DNA from: Candidatus Macondimonas diazotrophica
GTDB lineage: Bacteria > Pseudomonadota > Gammaproteobacteria > UBA5335
NCBI RefSeq assembly: GCF_004684205.1
Contig: NZ_SRIO01000010.1
Location: forward strand, 44,598-108,597
DNA length: 64,000 bases
Reading direction: 5' to 3'
Shown one piece after another: positions 8,997-18,598 of the stretch. Each line of letters begins with the position of its first letter. Within the stretch, counting starts at the first letter, position 1. The notes below the pieces were generated by a model. The model had not been told where the DNA came from and did not search any database. It saw only the letters and a list, made by a program, of their open reading frames with translations. The translations under genes were made by a program, and so were the position numbers.

Positions 8997-10196
8997 ATGC
9001 GCATCGGCACCCCCCTCACTCCTTCCGCCACCCGCGTCATGCTGCTGGGTGCAGGTGAGCTGGGCAAGGAGGTAATCATCGCGTTTCAGCGTCTCGGGGT
9101 CGAGGTGATCGCCGTGGATCGCTATGCGCATGCGCCTGGCCATGCGCTCGCCCATCGCGCCCACGTCCTGGACATGACCGATGGCCCCGCCCTGCGTGCA
9201 CTCATCATCCGTGAGCGGCCGCATTGGGTCATTCCGGAAATTGAAGCAATCGCCACCGAAACCCTGTGTGAACTGGAATCCGAAGGCCTCACCCAGGTCA
9301 TCCCCACGGCCGAGGCGGCATGGCTGACCATGCAACGCGAGGGCATCCGCCGTTTGGCGGCAGAGGAACTGAACCTGCCCACATCCGGCTACGCCTTCGC
9401 CGATTCCGAGGATGAGCTGCGCGCCGCGATCAACGGTGGCATCGGCCTGCCCTGTGTGGTCAAGCCGGTGATGTCCTCTTCCGGCAAGGGCCAGTCGGTC
9501 GTCCGAAGCGAACGCGACGTCGCGGCAGCCTGGACCCATGCCCGCAGTGGACGGGTGGATCGCGGGCGCGTCATCGCCGAGCAATGGATCGATTTCGATT
9601 TTGAAATCACGCTGCTCACCGTCCGAACGCTGGATGCTGCAGGGAATATCCAAACCCGCTTCTGCGAACCCATCGGGCATCGTCAGGTCGACGGCGACTA
9701 TGTCGAAAGCTGGCAGCCACAACCGATGCAGCCAATTGCGCTCGAGCGAGCGCGCGACATCGCCGGCCGCATCACCGCGCGCCTCGGCGGACGCGGCGTT
9801 TTCGGCGTGGAGCTGTTCGTTCGCGGTGATGCGGTGTGGTTCAGCGAGGTCAGCCCGCGCCCGCACGACACCGGGCTGGTGACCCTGGCCAGCCAGCGTC
9901 AGAGCGAATTCGACCTGCATGCACGCGCAATTCTGGGCTTGCCAGTGGACACCCGGCTTCAACGTCAAGCGGCCAGCGCCGTGATCTATGGCGGCACCGA
10001 TGCGCCCGGCGTCGCCTTCGAGGGCGTCGAGCACGCCTTGGCTGTGCCCGAAAGCGACCTGCGCCTGTTCGGAAAACCGCTGGCGACCCCCAAACGCCGC
10101 ATGGGGGTCGCGCTGGCCTGTGGGGAAACCATCGGGCAGGCGCGAGAGCATGCCCAAGAGGCGGCACGGCGGATACGGGTACTCGCCGCGGATTAA
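8997..10196 (+). CDS. purT: Formate-dependent phosphoribosylglycinamide formyltransferase PurT
   Basis: A 399-residue ATP-grasp enzyme of normal PurT length. It has the N-terminal [10 protein letters not shown] loop, the [14 protein letters not shown] nucleotide loop and the [10 protein letters not shown] segment near the C-terminal third. It makes formyl-GAR from GAR, formate and ATP in purine synthesis. A TAGAAT box at about 8956-8961 may be its -10 element. It converges with the next gene, with four bases shared at the stops. Confidence 0.95.
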   Translation: MRIGTPLTPSATRVMLLGAGELGKEVIIAFQRLGVEVIAVDRYAHAPGHALAHRAHVLDMTDGPALRALIIRERPHWVIPEIEAIATETLCELESEGLTQVIPTAEAAWLTMQREGIRRLAAEELNLPTSGYAFADSEDELRAAINGGIGLPCVVKPVMSSSGKGQSVVRSERDVAAAWTHARSGRVDRGRVIAEQWIDFDFEITLLTVRTLDAAGNIQTRFCEPIGHRQVDGDYVESWQPQPMQPIALERARDIAGRITARLGGRGVFGVELFVRGDAVWFSEVSPRPHDTGLVTLASQRQSEFDLHARAILGLPVDTRLQRQAASAVIYGGTDAPGVAFEGVEHALAVPESDLRLFGKPLATPKRRMGVALACGETIGQAREHAQEAARRIRVLAAD

Positions 10197-10945
10197 TGCG
10201 GGGTTGGATCTGCGGGTTTCGCGCCCAACTGCGCGACCTCTTCGGGCTCAAGAAGGCGCCACGCACCCTTGGGCAAATCTCCCAGCCTCAGGGGGCCGAT
10301 GGAGACACGCACGAGCCGACGCACATTGAACCCGAATGCGGCCAACAGCCGCCGCAGATGGCGGTTGCGCCCTTCGGTCAGCCCCAGTTCCAGCCAACTG
10401 TTCTTCGCGCCCTGCCGCAACAGAGTCGCCGCCGTGACATGCAACCATTCTCCCTGGCAATCCGCACCCACACGCAAGGCCGACAGCAGCGCGGCATCAG
10501 CGATGCCGTCCACCTGGACGTGATATCGCTTCTCCAATCCGCTTCCCGGTGCCGTTACACCGGCCGACCATTGGTGATCATTACTAAACAAAAGAAGCCC
10601 TTCACTGGCACGATCCAGGCGTCCCACGGGGGAGAGCCCGGGCCATGCCGCAGCGTCACCGAGTACGGAATAGACGGTCGCCCTGCCCTGCTCATCGCGG
10701 CGGGTCGTGACCAATCCACGCGGCTTGTTGAGCATCACATATCGTGGCGCCGCTGCTTTTACCCGCATCCCATCCAGCGTCAAACGATCGGCGTCGAGCT
10801 TGATTCGGCTCATTGGGTCCCGAACGATCCGGCCGTTCACGGCCACCCGCCCGGTTCGAACAGCCGTCTCGGCTTCGGTGCGCGAGCAGACACCCAGCTT
10901 GGATAATGCCCGCACCACCGACAGCGCATCTTTCAACGTCGGCAT
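10193..10945 (-). CDS. rRNA pseudouridine synthase, RsuA/RluB/E/F family
   Basis: A 250-residue protein with an N-terminal S4 domain ([21 protein letters not shown], about 8-28) and the RsuA-family catalytic motif [12 protein letters not shown]. These enzymes isomerize uridine in small- or large-subunit rRNA. The S4 domain argues against RluE; RluB- or RluF-type targets on 23S rRNA are possible, and sequence alone does not decide. The start at 10945 is chosen because it places the S4 domain at the usual distance; an alternative ATG lies nine codons upstream. Confidence 0.85.
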   Translation of the reverse strand: MPTLKDALSVVRALSKLGVCSRTEAETAVRTGRVAVNGRIVRDPMSRIKLDADRLTLDGMRVKAAAPRYVMLNKPRGLVTTRRDEQGRATVYSVLGDAAAWPGLSPVGRLDRASEGLLLFSNDHQWSAGVTAPGSGLEKRYHVQVDGIADAALLSALRVGADCQGEWLHVTAATLLRQGAKNSWLELGLTEGRNRHLRRLLAAFGFNVRRLVRVSIGPLRLGDLPKGAWRLLEPEEVAQLGAKPADPTPH

Positions 10946-11067
10946 GGGGCCACCACAGTACCGGATAACCACTCAGCCGCGCGATCGAACCGCCCGTTCC
11001 GCCGTCTTGAACGGTAACCCAATAAACACTTGACCGCTCGTTCAAGATACCCTAGTGTTTGTCGATA

Positions 11068-11083
11068 CATGACATAGATCATG
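11068..11083. promoter_or_regulatory. Inverted repeat upstream of amoC/pmoC
   Basis: CATGA, six bases, TCATG forms a perfect 5-6-5 palindrome 47 bases upstream of the amoC/pmoC start. Its geometry resembles sites for dimeric regulators such as the CRP/FNR family, though the half-sites do not match their consensus. A TTGACC box at 11030-11035 is a possible -35 element. The only gene pointing away from it starts at 10945 on the other strand. Confidence 0.3.
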
Positions 11084-11129
11084 GTTTTTTAGCTTTTTAA
11101 TGGCGGTTCTAAGTAACGAGGAGATAGAC

Positions 11130-11915
11130 ATGAGTGCGGTTATGCCATCCAGTAGGGCCGTTGCTGCCCCAGCTGAAGCGGCCCCCTCCATTCGGGGGCC
11201 ATGGATGTTTGCCCTGGGCGTCGGTATTCTCGCCGGCCTTGTGTTCGGCGTTTATCGCTGGTACCAGCAAAATTACTCCTTTACGGTCGGAATGGACTAT
11301 TTCGAACCGGAATTCCAGACCTATTGGATGAGTCTGTTCTATGTCCAGATGACAGTCATCCCGCTGATCGGCGCCATTGCCGTAGCCGTTCTGTGGTTCA
11401 CCCGCGACCGCAACATCATGGCAATCACCCCGCAGGAAGAGCTGAAACGCTATTACTATGTCCTGACGCTGTTGGCCATGGCCAGCATTCTGGCCGCGGT
11501 CATCTTCGGCCTGTTCGTTGAAGCTGATGCGGCGTGGCACCAGACGACCATCCGCGACACCGACTTCACCCCCACGCACATCGCGCTGTTCTATTTCGCC
11601 ATTCCCGCAGCACTAGTGGGGCTCACCTTCGCCTGGGTGTGGGTCCATACGCGACTCCCACAGTTCACCCAGCGGGTTTCCATTCCGTTGTCCCTGGTCG
11701 TCGCCGGACCAATCCTCATCATGCCCAATCTCGGTCTGAACGAGTGGGGCCACACGTTCTTCTATGCCGAAGAACTTTTCGCGGCGCCGATCCATTGGGG
11801 CTTTGTAGTGTTGGCCTGGGGCATCTACGCACTCGGCGGTTTCGCAGTCCAGTGTGTGGCCCGTATCGCGGAATTGACCCGGCTTACTCAAGCGCAAGGG
11901 TCACAGACCACCTGA
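11130..11915 (+). CDS. Stand-alone AmoC/PmoC-type copper membrane monooxygenase subunit
   Basis: A 261-residue membrane protein with five to six helices and the AmoC/PmoC core. The ligand residues of the PmoC copper sites are present: EADAAWHQ (Asp and His), TPTHI (His), GLNEWGHTFF (Asn, His) and APIHWGF (His). The family forms the C subunit of ammonia, methane or short-alkane monooxygenases. The ATG at 11130 follows GAGGAG; an upstream ATG at 11100 lacks such a site. No A or B subunit gene is in the window and a terminator follows at once, so this is a solitary copy. In Nitrosomonas, solitary amoC copies respond to stress; whether that applies here is unknown. Confidence 0.9.
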   Translation: MSAVMPSSRAVAAPAEAAPSIRGPWMFALGVGILAGLVFGVYRWYQQNYSFTVGMDYFEPEFQTYWMSLFYVQMTVIPLIGAIAVAVLWFTRDRNIMAITPQEELKRYYYVLTLLAMASILAAVIFGLFVEADAAWHQTTIRDTDFTPTHIALFYFAIPAALVGLTFAWVWVHTRLPQFTQRVSIPLSLVVAGPILIMPNLGLNEWGHTFFYAEELFAAPIHWGFVVLAWGIYALGGFAVQCVARIAELTRLTQAQGSQTT

Positions 11916-11942
11916 TCCCCAATCCGCACCGGATCGACATTC

Positions 11943-11973
11943 AAAAAGCCGCCGGTAACCCCGGCGGCTTTTT
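11943..11973 (+). terminator. Rho-independent terminator after amoC/pmoC
   Basis: A perfect 13-bp inverted repeat (AAAAAGCCGCCGG and its complement, loop of five bases) with a T5 run begins 27 bases after the stop. It is symmetrical enough to act from both sides. The remaining bases to 12241 hold no convincing gene. Confidence 0.9.
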
Positions 11974-12241
11974 CTGTTTCATGACGTGTCCACCCGTACC
12001 CCATGGGGCACCGTTACCTCATCTTCGAACGCGTCCCCCCGGCGATATTCGGGTCTATGGACTGTTTATCCCCACGCCCGAAAAACGGCCCCGATCGCCG
12101 CGCAGCGATCCTTGCGCTCAAGCAAGATTCCCTCAAACGATCCATGCTTCAATCACGTGGTTGGCTCGTGGGATTCGCCACCGACCGCGACCATTGTGGG
12201 TTTCTGTTACTGAATTGATTTCGAGAATCAGAGGAGGTGGG

Positions 12242-12799
12242 ATGCCTCGATCGCTCATGAAGTCGAACCGATTCGGGTTGCTCTTGCGTCTGCTCCTGCT
12301 CAGCAACCCAGCGGTCACACTACACGCAGCGCCCCTCTATGCCGTCGGCGTGCTTGCCCATGACCGTGGACCATTCAGTGACCGCCACGAAGACGGCGTC
12401 GACCTCAATGTTGAAATCCAGTTTGTGCCACTGTCGATTATCCCATACAGCGTGCGGCCGCATCTCGGCACCACCCTGAATTTCAACGGAGATACGAGCG
12501 CTGCGTATGGCGGCCTGAGCTGGCGGCTGTACGATACGCCGCGGGGCTTCCTCGACGGCATCGTCAGCCTCGCCGTTCACGACGGTCCTCTGAGCAAGGA
12601 CAAACAGGGATGCAAGACGAGAAGTGACTGCGGTTTCGGTGTGCGGATGCTCCCCCGTCTCGGCATGGAAATCGGCTATCGGATCACCTCAGGTCGATCC
12701 ATGGGCCTGTTCTATGATCACATGTCCCACAAATGGGTGATCGGGGGTGAGAACGAGGGGATCGACCACATAGGGCTGCGCTACCGGCAGGCGTTCTGA
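12242..12799 (+). CDS. PagL-like lipid A 3-O-deacylase (acyloxyacyl hydrolase family)
   Basis: A 185-residue protein with an N-terminal signal peptide (about 1-30, cleavage near LHAAP) and an outer-membrane beta-barrel composition ending in phenylalanine. HDRGPFSDRHE, RPHLGTTLNFNGDTS and YDHMSHKW...NEGID match PagL-type deacylases, with H160 and S162 as likely catalytic residues and E170 or E172 as third member. It would trim a 3-O acyl chain from lipid A in the outer membrane. A GAGGAGGTGG site lies directly before the ATG. Family is fairly sure; activity is inferred. Confidence 0.8.
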   Translation: MPRSLMKSNRFGLLLRLLLLSNPAVTLHAAPLYAVGVLAHDRGPFSDRHEDGVDLNVEIQFVPLSIIPYSVRPHLGTTLNFNGDTSAAYGGLSWRLYDTPRGFLDGIVSLAVHDGPLSKDKQGCKTRSDCGFGVRMLPRLGMEIGYRITSGRSMGLFYDHMSHKWVIGGENEGIDHIGLRYRQAF

Positions 12800-12877
12800 C
12801 CAAGCCGCAGACTGGGTCGGCCGCCATTACCGCGCCATAGCGCCGAAGTGCCTCGCATTGCGCCCGGATTCCTTTGC

Positions 12878-12903
12878 AAAAAAACCGGCCCTAAAGGGGC
12901 CGG
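12878..12903 (-). terminator. Rho-independent terminator of the icd gene
   Basis: Read on the minus strand, a 7-bp stem (CCGGCCC with GGGCCGG, loop of five) is followed by seven T. It lies 50 bases beyond the isocitrate dehydrogenase stop. Confidence 0.88.
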
Positions 12904-12952
12904 CGATGAGGCAAACGGACGTGTCAAAGCAGCCGGGACGCGATCCCGAGAC

Positions 12953-14722
12953 TCATTCAGCCCGAATCCAGTTGAACAGTTCGACGGCATTGACCATATC
13001 GGCTTCCGTGGCAATACCGATGACCTTGCCGTTTTCTTCCACCAGCAGGCGGCGGATTCGATGCTTGATCATGCGATCGATGCATGCACTGATCGGCTCG
13101 GTCATCGGAACCGTGATGACCGGCGTGGTGGCCATTTCGCCCACTGTCACTTCAGCCGAATTGCGTCCAGCCTGCGCAACGCGCCCCATCACATCGCGCC
13201 GCGTCAGGATCCCCCAACCGAGCCCATCATGCGGCTCCACGATAACCGAGCTCACGCCGTGATCGCGCATGACCCGAACGGCATCATCGATCGTGGCATC
13301 ATGCGCAATCGTCACCAGCTTGCGCGTCATGATATGGCCAATGGCAGTCGGCTTCCGACCGGATTCCAGCATGGCCTCCATGGGTGCGGTGATCCGCCGG
13401 CTTTCACGCAGCTGGCGGTTTTCCAGACGCCATTGTCGCCGTGCTTCAGCGCGTGCCTGCACATCGATACCGGCATGAATACGACTGATGATTTCATCGG
13501 CAAAGGCGCTGGTCGCCACTTCGCGGGCGCCTTCCATCTGGCGCGCAAAGTCGTAAGTGACGACTTTATCCTGGACGACGTCCTGGAAGGCTTCGCGGAT
13601 GACGTCGCCGGCTTCGGTCCAGCCGATATAGTCCAGCATGTCGACACCACTGAACAGCAGCGAGCCCGGGTTGACCTTGTCCTGGTTGGCGTATTTCGGC
13701 GCGGTCCCGTGCGTGGCCTCGAACACCGCCACGCCATCACCGATGTTGGCACCGGGCGCAATGCCGACCCCACCGACCTGGGCCGCGATGGCATCGGACA
13801 GGTAGTCGCCGTTGAGATTCATCGTGGCGAGCACATCGAATTCCTGTGGGCGCAGCAGCATCAGCTGGAAGATGATGTCGGCGATGCGATCCTTGATGAC
13901 GATCTTGCCTTCGGGGACCTTGCCGCCATGCTCCTCGAACACCTCGGTCTCGGTGATGGTGCGGTCGCCGAACTCCTCGCGGGCAACCTGATAACCCCAG
14001 CCACGAAATGCACCTTCGGTGTACTTCATGATGTTGCCCTTGTGGACCAGCGTCACACTCTCGCGGCCATGATCGATGGCATACTGAATCGCCTGACGTA
14101 CCAGTCGCTTGGTGCCAAAGGGGCTGATGGGTTTGATGCCGAGCCCGGCGTCCTCGAAAAACTCTGCCCCCATTTCCTGACGCAGGAACTGGGCGAGCTT
14201 CTTGTTATCCGGCGTTCCAGAGGCATATTCGATACCGGCGTAGACGTCCTCGGTGTTTTCGCGAAAGATCACCACATCGATCAGCTGGGGTTCGCGCACG
14301 GGCGAAGGCACGCCGCTGTAGTAGCGCACCGGCCGCACACAGGCATACAGATCGAGATCCTGGCGCAACGAGACGTTCAGTGACCGGAACCCGCCGCCGA
14401 CCGGGGTGGTCAGCGGACCTTTGATCGAAACGCCAAGCTCGCGCAAGGCCGTCAGCGTTTCCTCGGGGTAATAGTTGCCGTCGTAAAGAGAAGCAGCCTT
14501 TTCGCCAAGAAACAGCTCGCACCAGTGGATCTTGCGGCGTCCGCCGTAAACGACCTCCACTGCAGCATCCCAGATCCGCAGACAGGCCCGCGTGATATCC
14601 GGGCCGATGCCATCGCCTTCGATATAGCCGAGAATGGGTTGATCGGACACTTTAGGCCGGCCATTGGCGTCGAATTGAACCTTGTCTCCCTGTGCGGGCA
14701 TTCGAATGTGACGATACGTCAT
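12953..14722 (-). CDS. icd: NADP-type isocitrate dehydrogenase fused to a C-terminal CBS-domain pair
   Basis: A 589-residue protein. Residues 1-430 are a full Icd: [12 protein letters not shown] near the N-terminus and [21 protein letters not shown] for substrate binding. The serine corresponding to the AceK-phosphorylated Ser113 of E. coli is kept, as are the NLNGDYLSD and GTAPKYA segments. Residues from about 460 to the end form two CBS motifs (IMTRKLVTI...[21 protein letters not shown]...[10 protein letters not shown]). Icd makes 2-oxoglutarate in the TCA cycle; CBS pairs usually bind adenosine nucleotides, so allosteric energy sensing is a reasonable inference. One uninterrupted frame with its own terminator argues against a chimeric artefact. 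Confidence 0.93.
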   Translation of the reverse strand: MTYRHIRMPAQGDKVQFDANGRPKVSDQPILGYIEGDGIGPDITRACLRIWDAAVEVVYGGRRKIHWCELFLGEKAASLYDGNYYPEETLTALRELGVSIKGPLTTPVGGGFRSLNVSLRQDLDLYACVRPVRYYSGVPSPVREPQLIDVVIFRENTEDVYAGIEYASGTPDNKKLAQFLRQEMGAEFFEDAGLGIKPISPFGTKRLVRQAIQYAIDHGRESVTLVHKGNIMKYTEGAFRGWGYQVAREEFGDRTITETEVFEEHGGKVPEGKIVIKDRIADIIFQLMLLRPQEFDVLATMNLNGDYLSDAIAAQVGGVGIAPGANIGDGVAVFEATHGTAPKYANQDKVNPGSLLFSGVDMLDYIGWTEAGDVIREAFQDVVQDKVVTYDFARQMEGAREVATSAFADEIISRIHAGIDVQARAEARRQWRLENRQLRESRRITAPMEAMLESGRKPTAIGHIMTRKLVTIAHDATIDDAVRVMRDHGVSSVIVEPHDGLGWGILTRRDVMGRVAQAGRNSAEVTVGEMATTPVITVPMTEPISACIDRMIKHRIRRLLVEENGKVIGIATEADMVNAVELFNWIRAE

Positions 14723-14870
14723 GAGTAGCGCTTCTCCTGGACCGGGTGATCAGCCCGGGGGTTGAAACATCCCGCCTCGGAGGGTCGCTCCAAAGACGGT
14801 CTCCTGGTTTTACTCCAGCGGCGGATCGGCGCCGGCAGAGAGTCAAATCCTCGGGCCCGATCCATTCTCC

Positions 14871-15305
14871 TCAGTCCAGGGGAACAGGGCGGCCGGCCCG
14901 ATAGAATTCGAAATAGTCCGCCACGATCCGGGCATGATCGAATGCCAGATCAGGCAGGTTTGCGCGGGTGAAGACAGCGGCGTCCCGAGCATCATCCGCG
15001 CCTTGCGGCATGCCGCTCGCGGTCCCGACATATACAGCGCTTACCGTGTGCCCGCGGGGGTCACGGGACGGGTCCGAATAACATCCGAGCAGTGCTTTCA
15101 GGGTAACCGACAGGCCGGTTTCTTCTTTAGCTTCGCGGCGCGCAGCTTCCGGCAGCGTTTCACCCACATCGACAAAGCCACCGGGCAAAGCCCAGCCAAG
15201 CGGCGGATAGCGACGTGCCACCAGCACGATGGAGGGCTCCGATCGATCGGTCATCTCGATGATCAGGTCCACGGCGACTGGTGGTGTGCGCACATCCATC
15301 GGCAC
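14871..15305 (-). CDS. Nudix hydrolase
   Basis: A 144-residue protein with a complete Nudix box (GGFVDVGETLPEAARREAKE then ETGL) at about 41-64. The LLGCYSDPSRDPRGHTVSAVY segment recalls ADP-ribose or related nucleotide pyrophosphatases. Substrate is not determinable. The ATG at 15305 is the only one giving the whole fold. It stands alone between icd and hslR. Confidence 0.88.
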   Translation of the reverse strand: MPMDVRTPPVAVDLIIEMTDRSEPSIVLVARRYPPLGWALPGGFVDVGETLPEAARREAKEETGLSVTLKALLGCYSDPSRDPRGHTVSAVYVGTASGMPQGADDARDAAVFTRANLPDLAFDHARIVADYFEFYRAGRPVPLD

Positions 15306-15370
15306 AATAGGTTCCTACGGGCGGTGACGGAACCGGCCCAGTATACCGAAAGCGACCGACCCCGGGCAGA

Positions 15371-15775
15371 TCAGAAGCGCTGAGACAGGGCACGCAGACG
15401 CCGTCGCATTCGTTTATCAGGCCGTTGGCCCGGATCGGGCGGGGGTGCGAGCCGATGGTTCTCCCGATTCTGTTCACGCGCGGCGCGGCTTTGCAGCGTC
15501 TCCAGATACAAAGCGGCCGCCTGACTGGCCGGGCCCCGACGGACATCCAGTCCAAGGAGCTCCACCTCATAGCGTTCCTGTCCGCGTTGGATGCGAAGAC
15601 GATCGCCGATCCGCACCAGATGCGCGGGCTTTACGGCATGTCCATTGCAATGCACCTTTCCGCCCCCCACCGCCTCGGTGGCCAGCGAACGGGTCTTGAA
15701 AAAGCGCGCGGCCCACAGCCAGCGGTCGATCCGAATCCGATCAATCGGCTCGTCTCGCGTTTTGGGCTGACTCAT
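15371..15775 (-). CDS. hslR: S4-domain ribosome-associated heat shock protein Hsp15
   Basis: A 134-residue protein with an S4 domain at about 12-60 ([21 protein letters not shown]) and a basic tail ending [10 protein letters not shown], like E. coli HslR. Hsp15 rescues 50S subunits that carry stalled nascent chains after heat stress. Its ATG overlaps the stop of the upstream gene by four bases, so the two form a pair. Confidence 0.88.
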   Translation of the reverse strand: MSQPKTRDEPIDRIRIDRWLWAARFFKTRSLATEAVGGGKVHCNGHAVKPAHLVRIGDRLRIQRGQERYEVELLGLDVRRGPASQAAALYLETLQSRAAREQNRENHRLAPPPDPGQRPDKRMRRRLRALSQRF

Positions 15776-16353
15776 GCACCCGCTCCGGCAAGCAGATCCT
15801 TGCGAAATGCCGGCTCACTGGTCCGCGGATCGAGCCAGATACCGAAAAAGGCGCGGCCAAACGCGGGGTCGGGAACAGTCGAGAAGAGTGTGCCGTTCAA
15901 GTAGAAGCGGGTTTCCCGACCCGGCAGGTTAACGCCAATCAGGCGGTCTCCGGCCTTGACATCAGGAAAAGCCCTGCGCATTACGCCCTCCCATTCGACA
16001 AGCCGCGCATCACTGATCTCGCCGATCTGCCGCATCTCGTCGACCGAGCGTTTGGCCAGATCACGGGCCTTAAAGTCCAAAGCGTAGGTCAAATCGAGCG
16101 CGTATACCCCTTGCCAGTCGAATGCGCCGGCTGTGACCCAGAGTCGGCCATCATAGACATTGATGAAATACTTTCGGAATCGAGCGCTCCCCATCATCTG
16201 CCAGTCATTCCCAAGTGCCCGAATCTCCCCGGGGAGCGGCAACGCCGGAACACTCGCCTGGACACCCGGCGCCCCACTCACGGCAACCAGTAATATCAAG
16301 GTCAAGGCCAAGAACCATCCATGCACCCGCGGGCCGTGTCTGCCATTCATCAT
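15772..16353 (-). CDS. Periplasmic chalcone isomerase-like protein
   Basis: A 193-residue protein with an N-terminal signal peptide (hydrophobic 12-28, cleavage near VQAS) and a chalcone isomerase-like fold signature: [14 protein letters not shown], later [15 protein letters not shown] and a C-terminal [21 protein letters not shown]. Bacterial members are secreted and of unclear function; flavonoid chemistry is not expected. It overlaps hslR by four bases. Two adjacent start codons (16353 and 16350) are possible. Confidence 0.8.
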   Translation of the reverse strand: MMNGRHGPRVHGWFLALTLILLVAVSGAPGVQASVPALPLPGEIRALGNDWQMMGSARFRKYFINVYDGRLWVTAGAFDWQGVYALDLTYALDFKARDLAKRSVDEMRQIGEISDARLVEWEGVMRRAFPDVKAGDRLIGVNLPGRETRFYLNGTLFSTVPDPAFGRAFFGIWLDPRTSEPAFRKDLLAGAGA

Positions 16354-16498
16354 CCCGAACTCCTGCTACGGTAACGCGTCGTGTTCACTCCCTATGGCAG
16401 TGTAGACTGGAAACATCGGCAAAAGTTGTCGCAGATACCCTTGCACACGGCGGATGCGCAACTGCCCCTCCTTGCCTTCAATTCGGAGACTTTATTGC

Positions 16499-17788
16499 AT
16501 GCGACGCGTGATCGGTCTTTTGTCCGGGTGCATTCTGCTATCGGTGCTCACCGCCTGCGCCGTCAATCCCGTCACGGGCCAGAATGAACTCAACATCATC
16601 TCCACCGAACAGGAAGTCAGCCTGGGCGCACAGAACTACGTTCCGGCCCAACAGATGCAAGGCGGGTTGTACAAAGTCGACCCCCGAGTCGGTGCCTATG
16701 TTCAGGAAGTGGGCCAAAAACTGGCAGCCGTCTCCGATCGTCCGCTGCCCTATGAATTCGTGGTCCTGAACAACTCCATTCCCAACGCCTGGGCGATGCC
16801 CGGCGGGAAGCTTGCCGTCAATCGGGGGCTGTTGACCGAGCTGAATAACGAAGCCGAACTGGCGGCTGTCCTGGGTCACGAAATCACCCACGCGGCCGCA
16901 CGCCACAGCGCGCAGCAGATGCAACGTGCATTACTGCTCCAAGCGGGCGTGATGGCCGTTGCCGCCGCTGCCGGCAGCGCCGATGACCGCTACGGTCCGC
17001 TTGCAGTCGGCACGGCTGCGCTGGCTGCCTCGGTGCTCAATCAGCGCTACAGCCGGGAAGCCGAGCTGGAAGCGGATTACTATGGCATGGCCTATATGGC
17101 GCGAGCGGGCTACGACCCGTCGGCCGCGGTCACACTGCAGGAAACCTTCGTCCGCTTGTCGGAGGGGCGTCAAACGGGGTGGCTCGACGGGCTGCTCGCC
17201 TCACATCCACCGTCTGCCGAACGGGTCGCCCAGAATCGCCTGCGTGCCCAGCAATTGGGGATCAGGGGCGAACTCAATGCGGAACGGTATAGAGATCGCA
17301 TCGCAACACTCCTGAAGGACCAGCCGGCGTACGAAGCCTATGATCAAGCCGTGGAAGCCGTAGGCAAAAAGAACTTCGAGAAAGCGCAAACCCTGGTGGC
17401 CCAGGCCGTCAAGGCACAACCGAGAGAAGCCCTGTTCCACGGCCTTCAAGGTTATCTGGCCCTGCAGCAGTCGCGCCCCTCAGAAGCCTTGGCCGACTAT
17501 GAACGTGCGCTGGCGCTCGACGGTGGTTACTATCAGCATTACGTGGGAGCCGGGCTCGCCGCCAAGGCATTGAAGCGCGATGCGCCGGCGATGCAATACC
17601 TGGAAAAAAGCCTGACGCTGCTGCCCACCGCGACGGCGCATAACGCATTGGGAGAATTGGCCTTGGCCCGAGGTGACCGTGGGCGGGCGATTGAACACCT
17701 GCGCATCGCAGCCCAGTCGGACAGTCCCGTCGGCAAGCAAGCCCGAGATACGCTGAGCCGAATGGGGGTTCCCATCGCAGCCCCGTAG
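16499..17788 (+). CDS. M48-family metalloprotease lipoprotein with TPR repeats (BepA-like)
   Basis: A 429-residue protein with lipobox LTAC (Cys20). The zinc motif HEITH is at 127-131 and the third ligand is probably Glu191 in EADYYGM. TPR-type helices fill the second half from about residue 280. The layout equals E. coli BepA, a periplasmic protease/chaperone that checks LptD and other outer membrane proteins, but BepA has a cleaved signal rather than a lipobox. The start at 16499 is chosen for the signal peptide. It stands alone on the plus strand. Confidence 0.85.
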   Translation: MRRVIGLLSGCILLSVLTACAVNPVTGQNELNIISTEQEVSLGAQNYVPAQQMQGGLYKVDPRVGAYVQEVGQKLAAVSDRPLPYEFVVLNNSIPNAWAMPGGKLAVNRGLLTELNNEAELAAVLGHEITHAAARHSAQQMQRALLLQAGVMAVAAAAGSADDRYGPLAVGTAALAASVLNQRYSREAELEADYYGMAYMARAGYDPSAAVTLQETFVRLSEGRQTGWLDGLLASHPPSAERVAQNRLRAQQLGIRGELNAERYRDRIATLLKDQPAYEAYDQAVEAVGKKNFEKAQTLVAQAVKAQPREALFHGLQGYLALQQSRPSEALADYERALALDGGYYQHYVGAGLAAKALKRDAPAMQYLEKSLTLLPTATAHNALGELALARGDRGRAIEHLRIAAQSDSPVGKQARDTLSRMGVPIAAP

Positions 17789-17910
17789 CGACACCGAACG
17801 CCGGAGCCGCGCCCGTCCGAACGATTGCCGAACGCCATGCGGGCCAAGCCCATCGCCGCCAGGCGATGGGGCACACTCCCGGCTCGACGGGCGCGTCCAT
17901 CGACGCGGAT

Positions 17911-18309
17911 TCAGACTTGCATAAACCAGACAGCCAACGCGCCGAATCCGATCATGGACAAGACACCCACACCGACGAGCCCATGCCTCACCCGCGTGAT
18001 CGATCGGGTCACGGCGGGTTCAGGCATTCCACCGCGTCCCACCAATTGCAGCACGAACCGCGTTCCGGCGCTCCAGGCCAGCACTACCACCAGAACGGAC
18101 GACAAGACGCCGGTCAAAATCAACGGCGGCACGAGGCTTATCCAGTACACCCAATCGGTTCGACCATAGCATTCCCCGCGCACCACGCAGATCACATCCA
18201 AATAGTGTCCCAGCTCCTGCGCGGCCCAGCCGCCCAACCCCACAGCCAAGACAAGAATCAGAACGGCAATCGTTCTGGGGATCGGCATCGGCATCGTTGC
18301 GGACATCAT
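17911..18309 (-). CDS. Small membrane protein of unknown function
   Basis: A 132-residue protein with three predicted membrane helices at about 13-32, 56-79 and 108-130. A short loop with two cysteines (ICVVRGECYG, about 40-49) follows the first helix and would be on one face of the membrane. I do not recognise the family. It is convergent with the M48 gene and upstream of tRNA-Lys. Confidence 0.55.
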   Translation of the reverse strand: MMSATMPMPIPRTIAVLILVLAVGLGGWAAQELGHYLDVICVVRGECYGRTDWVYWISLVPPLILTGVLSSVLVVVLAWSAGTRFVLQLVGRGGMPEPAVTRSITRVRHGLVGVGVLSMIGFGALAVWFMQV

Positions 18310-18459
18310 CCACCTCCATTTCAGATATCACCGCTCGCCCAGCGACGAACAGCAGCGATTCACACCGGACAGACTACGGGCAGAACCATCCGGGCGCCAT
18401 GCGGCCGATTGCCGCACCGATAAGAATGCAGGAAAGGCGTCCATTGAGTCGAGGAGAGA

Positions 18460-18535
18460 TGGTGGGCTGCCCGGGACTCGAACCCGGAACCAATGGCTTA
18501 AAAGGCCACTGCTCTACCGATTGAGCTAACAGCCC
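18460..18535 (-). tRNA. tRNA-Lys (UUU anticodon)
   Basis: On the minus strand a 76-base cloverleaf begins GGGCTGTTAGCTCAATCGG and ends GCAGCCCACCA, with CCA encoded. The anticodon loop CTTTTAA gives UUU. The T arm has GGTTCGAGTCC. It follows queC, as in many gammaproteobacterial tol-pal regions. Confidence 0.96.
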
Positions 18536-18598
18536 GCGATGAATGCATCAAGCGGGCCGACATGATACCCCAGCGGACGCAAATGACAAGGGCAAACC

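Noticed and set aside
12003..12218. A 71-codon frame between the amoC/pmoC terminator and the PagL-like gene
   Set aside because: No clear ribosome site, no family resemblance, and other frames over the same bases are equally open.
18297..18524. A small plus-strand frame across the tRNA-Lys gene
   Set aside because: It overlaps the tRNA on the opposite strand and is explained by tRNA sequence.
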